Assembly: GCF_021631985.1 (NCBI RefSeq)
Contig: NZ_CP070225.1
Span: 2,170,001 to 2,234,000, forward strand
Length of the DNA: 64,000 nt
Direction of reading: 5' to 3'
Source: Sandaracinus amylolyticus
GTDB lineage: Bacteria; Myxococcota_A; Polyangia; Polyangiales; Sandaracinaceae
Both the position numbers and the translations under genes were made by a program. Each line of letters opens with the position of its first letter. The first letter of the stretch is position 1. Shown in pieces: positions 11,195 through 19,331 of this stretch. The notes under the pieces are model-generated. The model was not told where the DNA came from. It searched no databases and saw nothing but the letters and a program-made list of their open reading frames with translations.

Positions 11195-12703
11195 TCAGCG
11201 CGGGATGCCTCCGCGGACCTGGAAGCGCCAGAGGCCGGGCGGGCCGACGTTCGACGTCGTGCACAGATCGAGCACGTCGGGCGTCCCCGAGCCCGGCAGC
11301 GCGAGGTAGTCCGTCGCGTTCCCGGCCTCGAAGCCCGCGCTCGCCTCGTCGCCGCCGAGGCCACCGGTGCCCGAGCTCGCGTCGCCGGTCGTCCACTGGC
11401 ACCGCGTGTATCGGAACTCGACGTCGAAGTCGCCGGGCGCGACGTCGCTGCGATCGGTCAGCACGACCTGGAAGGTGTTCTGCAGATCGACGTGCGAGTT
11501 GAAGTAGCCGACGAGGCGCCACGTCGCGACGAAGCGCGATCCGGCGATGTCCCAGTGCACGTCGTTCGATGCGGGGCGACCTCCGCCGCGCGTGTCGACG
11601 TCGCCCCACCACGGCGCGATCAGCGGCGCGGGCACGGCCGGCATCGTCCGCGGGAACACCGGCGAGTAGGTCGAGAGCGCGCCCCCGAACGACACGTTGC
11701 CGTTGTTGTTCACGAAGATCGTCGTGTAGGTCGCGCCGTAGATCCGCAGCCCGCTCGGGAAGGCAGCGCTCAGATCGATCGCGGGCGACGAGACGTCGTC
11801 ACCGACCGCCACGATGCCCTCGGGATCGCCGAGCCCGCCGAGCAGCTCGGTCTGCGCCGCGACACACGTGCCCGCGTCGTAGGTGCAGGTCGCGCCGCAG
11901 GTGCGGAGACGGGTCTCGAAGTCGGCGCACCCGGTGCCCGAGTACGTCGTCTCGCCCGGCGTGCACTCGCCCTGGCCCGTGCACTCTCCCGCCGGCGCCC
12001 ACGCGCACGCGCTGTTGCAGCGGCGCGCCTGGGTGCCGCAGCGGCCGCACGGCGCGGTGTCGGTCGTGCCGGGCACGCACACGCCGGCCTCGACGCACTC
12101 GTCGTACATCCAGCGGCGCTCCGCGGTGCAGAAGCGCTCGACGGTCCCGCACATCGTCCCGCACGGCACCTGCTCGATCAGGCCCGGCGTGTCGCACGCG
12201 CCGTCGCACTCTCCGATCGGCTCGAAGACACACGCGGCGCTGCACACGGCCTCGCGCGTCCCGCCCGGCGCGCACCCCGCGTCGGTGCGCGTGCGCTCAC
12301 CGGGCGTGCACTCGCCTTCGTCCTCGCACGCGCTCGGCGCGCCCCACTCGCACGCGTCGCTGCAGGTCTCGGTCTGGGTGCCGCAGTCGCCGCACACCAT
12401 TTCGCGCGTCTCGCCGGGCGAGCACACGCCCTCGCCCTCGCACTCGCCGTACACCCACGATCCCGAGGTGTCGCAGAAGCGCTCGGTCGTCCCGCAGCGG
12501 CCGCAGGACGCGCTCTCCATCGTGCCGGGCACGCACGACGTGGGCACGTGGGCGTCGACCGGAGGCTGCGATGCATCGCGCTCCGGCGGCGCGCCTCCGT
12601 CGATGCCCGGCGCGCCGGCGTCGTCCTCCGGGGCGTGGCTCTCGCCGCAACCGACGAGCACGAGTGGCATGGCGAACGCGAGGATGATCAGCGCGCGGGA
12701 CAT
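11195..12703 (-). CDS. Cys-rich lipoprotein with nidogen-like (NIDO) domain
   Basis: 502 aa from ATG at 12703, which has AGAGG five bases upstream; an in-frame GTG two codons earlier is less well placed. Lipoprotein signal MSRALIILAFAMPLVLVGCGE. After an Asp/Pro-rich linker, residues about 60-290 hold repeated Cys modules of the pattern CxPGxxxxxxCGxCGTxxRxC (five to six copies). The C-terminal 200 residues match a nidogen-like domain: TTIFVNNNGNVSFG, APWWGDVDTRG, and later a GF-containing strand near NATDYLALPGSG. NIDO domains occur in adhesive extracellular matrix proteins and in myxobacterial surface proteins. It stands alone upstream of the M23 cluster on the same strand. An adhesive or matrix role is inferred. 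Confidence 0.82.
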   Translation of the reverse strand: MSRALIILAFAMPLVLVGCGESHAPEDDAGAPGIDGGAPPERDASQPPVDAHVPTSCVPGTMESASCGRCGTTERFCDTSGSWVYGECEGEGVCSPGETREMVCGDCGTQTETCSDACEWGAPSACEDEGECTPGERTRTDAGCAPGGTREAVCSAACVFEPIGECDGACDTPGLIEQVPCGTMCGTVERFCTAERRWMYDECVEAGVCVPGTTDTAPCGRCGTQARRCNSACAWAPAGECTGQGECTPGETTYSGTGCADFETRLRTCGATCTYDAGTCVAAQTELLGGLGDPEGIVAVGDDVSSPAIDLSAAFPSGLRIYGATYTTIFVNNNGNVSFGGALSTYSPVFPRTMPAVPAPLIAPWWGDVDTRGGGRPASNDVHWDIAGSRFVATWRLVGYFNSHVDLQNTFQVVLTDRSDVAPGDFDVEFRYTRCQWTTGDASSGTGGLGGDEASAGFEAGNATDYLALPGSGTPDVLDLCTTSNVGPPGLWRFQVRGGIPR

Positions 12704-12794
12704 CGGCACCTCTTCGTGGCGGACCCCCAGAGGGCGTCAGAAGCGCGCTGCGGAGTCAATCCCCTCGGGATCCTTCCAGCGTCGTCGGAAATGA

Positions 12795-12836
12795 GGTCCC
12801 TGCCGTCCGCGCGCTTCGCGCGGCACTCCTTCAAGC
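12795..12836 (+). repeat. REP-like dispersed palindromic repeat, copy A (short form)
   Basis: Begins GGTCCCTGCCGTCCG, followed by a GCGCGC-ttc-GCGCG hairpin core, then GCACTCCTTCAAGC. It is the short form of the neighbouring copy at 12861-12927, lacking about 26 central bases. It lies in the non-coding gap between the NIDO lipoprotein gene and the Bax1-like gene. Confidence 0.6.
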
Positions 12837-12860
12837 GCTGCGAACATCGGCTCGCCCTCC

Positions 12861-12927
12861 GGTCCCTACCGTCCGCGCGCTCCGCGCGCTCCCGTCCGGG
12901 ACCGGCGGGACGAGCACTCCGGCAAGC
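12861..12927 (+). repeat. REP-like dispersed palindromic repeat, copy B
   Basis: Begins GGTCCCTACCGTCCG, has a hairpin core GCGCGC-tcc-GCGCGC at 12875-12889, and ends CGAGCACTCCGGCAAGC. The core and flanks recur at 15614-15673 and, in reverse orientation, at 39992-40050. No open frame covers it. Confidence 0.6.
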
Positions 12928-12929
12928 AC

Positions 12930-14138
12930 TCACCGCTTTCGCAGCGCGTCGAGCTTCTCGAGGAGCGCGCCGATCGGGATCACGCCCTTGAAGACCAGGA
13001 GCGCCGCGGGCGCATCGTCGGGCAGCACCGCCTCGCTCACCCGCAGTCGCTCGCTCGCGCAGAAGAGCACCGGGTGAGGCAGGCCCTTCTCCGCGAGCTC
13101 GACGCGCTTCCACACCGCGTCGCGGCTCCAGTAGCCCATCACCTCGACGAGCACGCGCGCGCCGCTCGCGCGATGCGTGCACACGAGGTCGGGCACGCAC
13201 GCGCCGACGCCGGGCAGATCGAGGATCGTGTCCGCGATCTCCGCGCTCCACGCGCCGCCCTTGTCCTCGATGCGCGCGCGCAGGGCCTCGGCCTCGTCGC
13301 TCAGGCGTGCCGGGATCTCGTCGCGACCCAGCGCCGGTCCTTCCATCACGAAGCGCAGCGGCAGGCGCTCCTTGCCCCAGCGCACGTCGGCCGCGATGCG
13401 GTGGGTGCCGCTCGATGCGATCGCGGGGAGCGCGAGCGCGAGCGAGAGGCCGTACTTCGTGACCGACTCGAAGAGGCTGAACGGCCCGTCGATGTCGAGC
13501 CTCCACTTGCCCGGGCCCTCGGCGCGGATCGAGTAGAGGAGCCGCAGGAACTTCAGCTTGCGGAAGAGCGCGCGCATCGCCGCGGGCTCGATGTCCTCGA
13601 GCACCGCGACGACCTTCGTCGCGCGCAGCAGCACCGCCTGGGCCTGCGCGAGATCGTATCCCTCGACCAGCGCCCGCGGTCCGGGCGCGCGCATCTCGCG
13701 CAGCAGGTGCGCGCTGCGCAGATCCCCGTAGAGCGCGCGATCGAGCCGCTCGGCGTCCATCCCGTGCTCGGCCGCGACCTCCGCGAGCACCGCGGAGCGA
13801 TCGAGCAGCGCGTCCTCGCCGAGCGCACGACGTGCTTCGGTCGCGCGACGGAACACCTCGGCGCGTAGCGCGGGCGCGTCGTCGCCGACCTCGCTGTCGA
13901 AGACGAGCGCGTCCTCGACCAGCTTCGTCATCCCGTCGAGCAGCTTGCGATCGCGCGGCTCGACCTCGATCGCCTGCCACGCCTGCTCGAGCTCCTCGCG
14001 AGGACGACCGACGTGCTCCTTCGCGAGCTCGACGACCATCTCCGCGAGCTCGATCGCCTGCTCGCGTCGCGCGCCCAGCCCGACGAGCTTGAGCTCGTCC
14101 TTCTGCCGTCGCGCATGGACCAGATCGGGCGTCAGCAT
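12930..14138 (-). CDS. DUF790-family nuclease (Bax1-like XPB partner)
   Basis: 402 aa, ATG at 14138. The sequence begins MLTPDLVHARRQKDEL, as in DUF790 proteins, known in archaea as Bax1, the nuclease that binds XPB helicase. The C-terminal half contains a restriction-like nuclease region: LPGVGACVPDLVCTHRA, then VLVEVMGYWSRDAVWKRVEL, with the Asp and Glu residues expected for metal binding. Established knowledge: XPB-Bax1 acts as a helicase-nuclease in nucleotide excision repair-like processing. The gene follows the XPB helicase gene with a one-base gap on the same strand, which strongly supports a complex. The family is far more typical of archaea than of bacteria with UvrABC. Confidence 0.85.
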   Translation of the reverse strand: MLTPDLVHARRQKDELKLVGLGARREQAIELAEMVVELAKEHVGRPREELEQAWQAIEVEPRDRKLLDGMTKLVEDALVFDSEVGDDAPALRAEVFRRATEARRALGEDALLDRSAVLAEVAAEHGMDAERLDRALYGDLRSAHLLREMRAPGPRALVEGYDLAQAQAVLLRATKVVAVLEDIEPAAMRALFRKLKFLRLLYSIRAEGPGKWRLDIDGPFSLFESVTKYGLSLALALPAIASSGTHRIAADVRWGKERLPLRFVMEGPALGRDEIPARLSDEAEALRARIEDKGGAWSAEIADTILDLPGVGACVPDLVCTHRASGARVLVEVMGYWSRDAVWKRVELAEKGLPHPVLFCASERLRVSEAVLPDDAPAALLVFKGVIPIGALLEKLDALRKR

Positions 14139-14139
14139 C

Positions 14140-15537
14140 TCAGCCTCGCAGCGAGCGCACGCGACCGCTCTGGGCGTACGCGCTGTGATCGCGACGGCGC
14201 TCGCTGGTGTACGCCTCGCCGGTGTCCGCGGTGACGAGCTCGTAGAGCGTCGCGAGCTTGCCTTCCTTCTTGCGGAGCACGCGCCCGAGTCGCTGCACGT
14301 GCTCGCGCACCGAGCCCGAGCCCGACACGACGATCGCGACGTTCGCGTCGGGCACGTCGACGCCCTCGTTCAGCACCTTGCTCGTCGCGACCGCGGAGTA
14401 CGTCCCGTCGGAGAGGCCCGCGAGGATCGCGCTGCGCTCCTTCACCTTCGTCTGATGGGTGATCGCGGGGATCAGGAAGCGGCGCGAGAGCGCGTAGCAG
14501 GTCGCGTTGTCCTGCGTGAAGAGGATCGCGCGATCGTGACGATGCAGGTGGAGGAGGCGCTCGACCCAGTCGAGCTTCGCGGGCGCGGTGAGCGCGAGCT
14601 CGCGCTGGCGGCGGTAGGCCTGCATCGCGCGGTGACCCTCGGCGCTGCGGGCCGAGAGCATGATGAACTTCCCCCAGCCGTCGGGCTGGCTCATGCGGAT
14701 GCCGCTCTTCGCGAGGAACGCGCGGTAGACGCTGCGCTCGGCCTCGTACTCGTCGCGCTCCTCCGGCGTGAGGTGCACCGGGATGCGCACCACGTCGTAG
14801 TCCGCGAGGAACTCGCCCGAGAGCTCGACGATGTCGCGTCGGTAGACGGTCTTGCCGATCAGCTCGTCGAGCAGCGTCTCGCGTCCGTCGGCGCGCTCCG
14901 GCGTCGCGGTGAGCCCGAGGCGGAACGGTGCGATCGCGAGCTGCGCTGCGAGCGCGTAGGTCGGGCCCGGCAGGTGATGGCACTCGTCGAACACGACGAG
15001 CCCGAAGCGGTTCCCGATGTGCTCGACGTGCATGTACGCCGAGTCGTAGGTGGTCACGGTGATCGGCCGGACGTCGTGCTCGCCGCCGCCGACGAGGCCG
15101 ATCTCGCGATCGAACGTCGCGCGCAGCAGGTCGTACCACTGGCGCACGAGATCGAGGGTCGGCGCGATCACCAGCGTCGATCGCTTCCACAGCTCGATGC
15201 CCATCACCGCGACGTGCGTCTTGCCCGCGCCGGTCGGCAGCACGACCACGCCGCGCCCGCGCGCCCGCTTCCACGCCGCGATCGCCTCGCGCTGGTAGGG
15301 CCGCGGCTCGCGCTGGATCACCGGCGTCGCCTCGATCTCCTCGTACGCGCGCGCCTCGTCCTCGACCTCGATCTCGGCGGCCTTGAGCGCGAGCACCACG
15401 TCCGCGTACGCGATGCCGGGCGCACGATGCGAACGCGTGCGCGCGTCCCACACGCACACGGACGGCAGCGAGGGTGTGACCTCGGGCAGCCCGTGCACCT
15501 CGATCGTGCCGCTTCGGAACGCGAGTCGGACGCCCAC
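14140..15537 (-). CDS. XPB-type superfamily 2 DNA helicase
   Basis: 465 aa from GTG at 15537 (a TTG at 15549 is the alternative). The first 70 residues resemble the damage-recognition domain of archaeal XPB. Helicase motifs are intact: Walker A LPTGAGKTHVA at residues 100-110, VVFDECHHLPG (DExH), GLTATPERADGR (motif III), SKVLNEGVDVP (V) and EHVQRLGRVLRKKEGK (VI). The length fits minimal XPB (about 450-550 aa). It should unwind DNA 3'-5' with ATP in the cytoplasm, acting with the Bax1-like nuclease encoded immediately downstream. The start codon is uncertain because no clear ribosome-binding site precedes it. The helicase assignment is secure; the repair role is inferred from archaeal homologues. 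Confidence 0.92.
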   Translation of the reverse strand: MGVRLAFRSGTIEVHGLPEVTPSLPSVCVWDARTRSHRAPGIAYADVVLALKAAEIEVEDEARAYEEIEATPVIQREPRPYQREAIAAWKRARGRGVVVLPTGAGKTHVAVMGIELWKRSTLVIAPTLDLVRQWYDLLRATFDREIGLVGGGEHDVRPITVTTYDSAYMHVEHIGNRFGLVVFDECHHLPGPTYALAAQLAIAPFRLGLTATPERADGRETLLDELIGKTVYRRDIVELSGEFLADYDVVRIPVHLTPEERDEYEAERSVYRAFLAKSGIRMSQPDGWGKFIMLSARSAEGHRAMQAYRRQRELALTAPAKLDWVERLLHLHRHDRAILFTQDNATCYALSRRFLIPAITHQTKVKERSAILAGLSDGTYSAVATSKVLNEGVDVPDANVAIVVSGSGSVREHVQRLGRVLRKKEGKLATLYELVTADTGEAYTSERRRDHSAYAQSGRVRSLRG

Positions 15538-15613
15538 GCGGCGCAATGTAACAGGCGATCGGAGCGCGCGTGCTCGGTCGCGCACCTCGTGGGCGGCGGT
15601 GGGCGTGGAATCG

Positions 15614-15673
15614 CGATCCCGTCCGCGTGCTCCGCACGCTCCCCTGCGGGTCCTCCGCGGGCGAGCACTCCAG
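15614..15673 (+). repeat. REP-like dispersed palindromic repeat, copy C
   Basis: Reads GATCCCGTCCGCG, then a hairpin core GCGTGC-tcc-GCACGC at 15625-15639, and ends GCGAGCACTCCAGC. The same core and ending occur at 12861-12927, and the core is found again inverted at 40014-40028. It lies in the divergent gap between the XPB and Sel1-repeat genes. Confidence 0.6.
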
Positions 15674-15682
15674 CTGAGTCGA

Positions 15683-15704
15683 AATGCCCGAAGAAGCGGG
15701 CATT
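15683..15704. other. Stem-loop in the XPB/Sel1 intergenic gap
   Basis: AATGCCCG at 15683-15690 pairs perfectly with CGGGCATT at 15697-15704 across a 6-nt loop (aagaag). No U-run follows. The genes here are divergent, so it is not placed to end either; it could be an operator or part of the Sel1 mRNA leader. Confidence 0.4.
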
Positions 15705-15787
15705 CCGCCGGGGCTGCATCGCGAGCGCACACTTGGCGTGCTCGCGCCGTTGTGAGAATTTCGCGCCCCGGAGCAGGAGGACGCGCG

Positions 15788-16774
15788 GTGACGGCAACGC
15801 AGGCGATGGGCACTCGGGTGGCCCTCGGGATCTCGACGCTGGTGCTCGCGCTCGCGGCGTCGGTCTCGCCTGCCTCCGCGCAGGAAGCGCTCGCCGACGC
15901 GCAGGCCTGCTACGCGGGTCGCTTCGATCGCTGCGCGTTCGCGGGCGACGCGTACCACGAGGGCACCGGCGTCGCGGTGAGCTTCGAGATGGCGGCGCAG
16001 CTCTATCGCTACGGGTGCAACGGCGGCGACATGCGCTCGTGCCGCGCGATGGGGTGGATCCACCAGCAGAGCCCCGGGCACGGCGTGCCCACGAGCCTCT
16101 CGGAGTCGCACCGCTACTACGCGATGGCGTGCACCGGTGGGTACGCGCTCGGCTGCTACGACCTCGGCACGCTCTACTGGACGGGGCAGGGCGTGCCCGT
16201 GAGCTGGCCGACGGGCCAGTCGTACTACGAGCGCGCGTGCGGCATGCGCCACGCCGATGCGTGCCGCGAGGTCGCGTACATCTACGGGCGCGCGATGGGG
16301 GTCGCGCGCGACTACCAGCGCATGGCCGCGCTGCTGCGTCAGGCGTGCGACCTCGGCAACAGCACGGCGTGCCAGGAGATGGTCGATCCCGTCGGCGCGG
16401 CGACGCGTGCGGACGCGGAAGAGGGCACCGGGAGCGGCGGCGCTGGCGGCGCGCAGGCAGGGCAGGGCGGCGCGCCGGTGATCGTGGTCGGGATGCCGGA
16501 GCCGCAGTTCCAGGATCTCGTGCAGCGCTTCCGTCGCGACACCCGCACCTACGCGCAGATCGCGCTCGCGCGCGATCTCGCGAGCGGCGGCGTGACGCTG
16601 AGCTGCCAGCAGATCGCGACGCTGATGCAGACCAGCGCGATCGACAGCACGCGCGTGCAGCTGGGCACGACGCTGTGGCCGCGCGCGGTGGACCCGCAGA
16701 ACTTCTACTTGTTGCCGCAGGCGCTCGAGTACGAAGGAAGCCGCACGCTGCTGCGGCAGCAGACGGGGCACTGA
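15788..16774 (+). CDS. Exported Sel1-repeat protein
   Basis: 328 aa from GTG at 15788, chosen because AGGAGG lies seven bases upstream; an in-frame ATG at 15806 is the alternative. A signal peptide (VALGISTLVLALAASVSPASAQ) leads into at least four Sel1-like repeats (about residues 40-205): GDAYHEGTGVAVSFEMAAQL, LGTLYWTGQGVPVSW and similar, each with a conserved Cys pair such as RYGCNGGDMRSC. A Gly/Ala-rich linker near residue 220 is followed by a C-terminal region resembling the DUF4476 helical domain of other myxobacterial secreted proteins (QFQDLVQRFRRDTRT). Sel1 repeats are solenoids used for protein contacts in the periplasm. A strong stem-loop terminator follows. Confidence 0.8.
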   Translation: MTATQAMGTRVALGISTLVLALAASVSPASAQEALADAQACYAGRFDRCAFAGDAYHEGTGVAVSFEMAAQLYRYGCNGGDMRSCRAMGWIHQQSPGHGVPTSLSESHRYYAMACTGGYALGCYDLGTLYWTGQGVPVSWPTGQSYYERACGMRHADACREVAYIYGRAMGVARDYQRMAALLRQACDLGNSTACQEMVDPVGAATRADAEEGTGSGGAGGAQAGQGGAPVIVVGMPEPQFQDLVQRFRRDTRTYAQIALARDLASGGVTLSCQQIATLMQTSAIDSTRVQLGTTLWPRAVDPQNFYLLPQALEYEGSRTLLRQQTGH

Positions 16775-16786
16775 CGGAACGACGAA

Positions 16787-16814
16787 GGGCAGGAGCGCGT
16801 GAACGCTCCTGCCC
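16787..16814. terminator. Bidirectional terminator between convergent genes
   Basis: GGGCAGGAGCG at 16787-16797 and CGCTCCTGCCC at 16804-16814 form a perfect 11-bp stem with a 6-nt loop (cgtgaa). It lies 13 bp after the Sel1 gene and 19 bp before the stop of the convergent lipoprotein gene. There is no long U-tract, so it may act with Rho. Confidence 0.75.
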
Positions 16815-16832
16815 TCCGATCGGATCACGTCG

Positions 16833-18455
16833 TCAGCCCGGCGTCGGCTCCGGGCAGAGCGCGCACACTGCGAGATCGCTGGAGTCGGTCACCGGCGTCG
16901 TGCTGCCGATCGTCGGCGTGCCCGTGACGCTCGCGGTGTCCGAGAAGCTCGCCTCGACGGGATCGGGATTCGACTCGGTCGGCGTGCACTCGACCGACCA
17001 CGGAGCGCAGGCTCCGGGCGCGAGGTCCGGAATCTCGTCGGTCTGCGACGCTCCGCTCCCGCAGTCGTCGGTGACGACGATGGCCGTGAGCGGGGTGTCG
17101 CCGGTGTTGCAGACCTGACCGGAGCCGTCGATGACCACGACGACCTCGTTGTCCCGCACCTCGAGCCGCGGCGTGCAGACCTTGCTCACGGTGATCGCGG
17201 GGGCGGTGTCGGCCTCGCAGACGGCGCTGTCGGCGCCCGTTTCGTCGCTGGCGACGACCGCTCCCCCCGCCACCGCCGCGGCCGTCACGCTCGCCGAGAC
17301 CGTGATCTCCTGCTCCGTGGTCTCGTACGAGCCGTCGATGGTCACCGGCGTGGCGCCGAGCGGGTTGGGCAGCACCGTCACGTCACCCGAGAGGTCGTCG
17401 GTGATCGTCACGTCGTAGAGCGTTCCACCGCCCACATTCGTGACGGTGATCTCGTAGTCGTAGACGAACGCGGTGCCCGCCTCGTTCAGCACGCCGTCGG
17501 TGCAGCTCGTGGTGATCTCGATGCCGCAGGCCTCGAACTCGCCGAGCACCCAGTCCTTCAGCACCGCGTCGACGCTGGTCGATGCGCGCGTGGTCGCCAT
17601 GAACGACGAGAAGCAGGGCGGACCGTTCTCGGCGTCCGAGAACACCTCGGTGATGTTGATGCCGCCCTCGACGAACGCGCGGGGCGGGAAGGGCCCGTCG
17701 GCGTTCTCGCCCTTCTGGACGTAGAGCCACGGCGAGGCGGTCTCCAGCAGGTTCGTGGTGGCGCAGACGGTGTCCTGCGACGGGCTCAGGCAGTCGGCGC
17801 TGCCCTCGAAGAAGAGGTCGAGCGTGCCGTTGATCTCGCCGGACCCGTCCGCGCGCCACACCAGCACGCGCACGTTCGGCACCGTGCCGCCGTTCGAGTA
17901 GTCGATCTGCACGAGCAGATCGCCATCGGTGTGGTTGCCGCTGAACGTGCCGTCGGCGTTCGGCGTCACGCTCTGCTGGAAGAACCAGAAGCCCATGTTC
18001 GCGTCGCCCGAGGTGTCGACGCGATCCATGCCGAAGTAGAGGATCGTGTCGTTCGAGTCCTCGTCGATGTAGGCCGCGGCGTATGCGTTCGTGATGTCGT
18101 CCTTGTCGGGCACGGGCCCGCTGGCGCGATGACGCCACGCGCCGATGTCGAGGTCGTCCTTGCTCCCGCCGCCGCGGAAGATCGTCTGACCGTTGCCGTC
18201 GGGCAGCACGCCGGTGTGATCGAACGAGTCGCCACCGTCGCCGTCGGGCAGCGGCAGATTGACGTCGTCCCAGTCGTCGCCTTCGACCGCCGGGTCGCCG
18301 ACGGCGTTGCGATCGAGCTCGAAGAGCCCTTCGTCGTGCACCGACTCCACCGCCACGCCGACCGGTGCCGGCTCGGTCGCGCTGCACGCGCCGAGCGCGA
18401 GCATGCATCCCGCGAGCACCATCGACGGCGCTCGCCCACCCCTGAGCGTCTCCAT
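16833..18455 (-). CDS. Lipoprotein with DUF11-like repeat domain
   Basis: 540 aa. A lipoprotein signal (METLRGGRAPSMVLAGCMLALGACSA) is followed by an acidic, Gly-rich region. Residues about 300-400 form a DUF11-like Ig-fold unit: YDYEITVTNVGGGTLYDVT and ITDDLSGDV, with a second, shorter unit near residue 440 (VCNTGDTPLTAIVVTDDC). Repeats of this type occur in large secreted surface proteins and in conserved-domain cell-wall anchors. The middle (residues 100-290) is beta-rich with conserved Cys pairs and resembles a jelly-roll or carbohydrate-binding fold, but no family is recognised. GGAGGA lies three bases from the ATG, which is close for a ribosome site. It is convergent with the Sel1 gene and stands alone. 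Surface location is well supported; function is unknown. Confidence 0.75.
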   Translation of the reverse strand: METLRGGRAPSMVLAGCMLALGACSATEPAPVGVAVESVHDEGLFELDRNAVGDPAVEGDDWDDVNLPLPDGDGGDSFDHTGVLPDGNGQTIFRGGGSKDDLDIGAWRHRASGPVPDKDDITNAYAAAYIDEDSNDTILYFGMDRVDTSGDANMGFWFFQQSVTPNADGTFSGNHTDGDLLVQIDYSNGGTVPNVRVLVWRADGSGEINGTLDLFFEGSADCLSPSQDTVCATTNLLETASPWLYVQKGENADGPFPPRAFVEGGINITEVFSDAENGPPCFSSFMATTRASTSVDAVLKDWVLGEFEACGIEITTSCTDGVLNEAGTAFVYDYEITVTNVGGGTLYDVTITDDLSGDVTVLPNPLGATPVTIDGSYETTEQEITVSASVTAAAVAGGAVVASDETGADSAVCEADTAPAITVSKVCTPRLEVRDNEVVVVIDGSGQVCNTGDTPLTAIVVTDDCGSGASQTDEIPDLAPGACAPWSVECTPTESNPDPVEASFSDTASVTGTPTIGSTTPVTDSSDLAVCALCPEPTPG

Positions 18456-18683
18456 CTGTCCTCCACTCGTTTCGAGCCCCCATGTGAAGAAGAAGAGATC
18501 AGGCGACTCACGCGTGGCCGTGCGCTACGGCGCGCGAGAGCGCACACGACCTCATCGACGCTGCACGACGCCCCACAACGTCGCGCCGTGAAGGCTCACG
18601 GGGCGGCGAATCCGACCTCGTGCCTCGCCGTGAGCGTGCCCCTCGCGCGCGATGGCGCGCGGCGCTACACCCTCCGCCCCGCG

Positions 18684-19331
18684 ATGGCCTATTCGGTCAA
18701 GGAGATCTTCTACACGCTGCAGGGCGAGGGCGCGCGCGCCGGTCGTCCCGCCGTGTTCTGCCGCTTCGCGGGCTGCAACCTGTGGACGGGCCGCGAGCAG
18801 GACCGTGCGCGCGCGGTCTGCCAGTTCTGCGACACCGACTTCGTGGGGATCGACGGCACCGGCGGCGGGCGCTTCGCGGATGCCGATGCGCTCGCGGGCG
18901 CGGTCGCGTCGAAGTGGCCGGGCGGCGGCGCGCCCTACGTCGTGTGCACCGGGGGCGAGCCGCTCCTGCAGCTCGACGTGGCGGCGATCGACGCGCTGCA
19001 CGCGCGCGGCTTCGAGATCGCGATCGAGACGAACGGCACGCTCGAGGTGCCGCCCGGCGTCGACTGGATCTGCGTGAGCCCGAAGGCGGGGGCGGAGCTC
19101 GTCGTGCGCGAGGGGAACGAGCTCAAGCTCGTGTTCCCGCAGGAGGGGCTCGAGCCCGCGTCGCTCGAGTCGCTGCGCTTCGAGCACTTCTATCTGCAGC
19201 CGATGGACGATCGCACGCTCGTCGGACCGCGCGCGCAGCGCACGAGCACGAAGCGCGCGATCGAGCACTGCCTCGCGCACCCGCGCTGGAGCCTCAGCCT
19301 CCAGACCCACAAGCTGTTGGGAATCCCGTGA
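18684..19331 (+). CDS. queE: 7-carboxy-7-deazaguanine synthase (radical SAM)
   Basis: 215 aa from ATG at 18684 (MAYSVKEIFYTLQGEG, a signature N-terminus). It converts 6-carboxytetrahydropterin to 7-carboxy-7-deazaguanine, step 3 of queuosine/7-deazaguanine synthesis, in the cytoplasm. The iron-sulphur ligands are AGCNLW and VCQFCD: the spacing is C-x14-C-x2-C rather than the canonical CxxxCxxC, a variant known in some QueE enzymes. TGGEPLLQ and ETNGTLEVP, both typical of QueE, are present. The last base of its TGA is the first base of the queD ATG (TGATG), so the two are translationally coupled. queC and queF are not in the window. Confidence 0.94.
   Translation: MAYSVKEIFYTLQGEGARAGRPAVFCRFAGCNLWTGREQDRARAVCQFCDTDFVGIDGTGGGRFADADALAGAVASKWPGGGAPYVVCTGGEPLLQLDVAAIDALHARGFEIAIETNGTLEVPPGVDWICVSPKAGAELVVREGNELKLVFPQEGLEPASLESLRFEHFYLQPMDDRTLVGPRAQRTSTKRAIEHCLAHPRWSLSLQTHKLLGIP

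Noticed and set aside
18456-18683. preQ1 riboswitch upstream of queE
   Set aside because: The region lacks the A-rich tail and compact stem-loop of preQ1 classes; QueE is upstream of preQ1 anyway.
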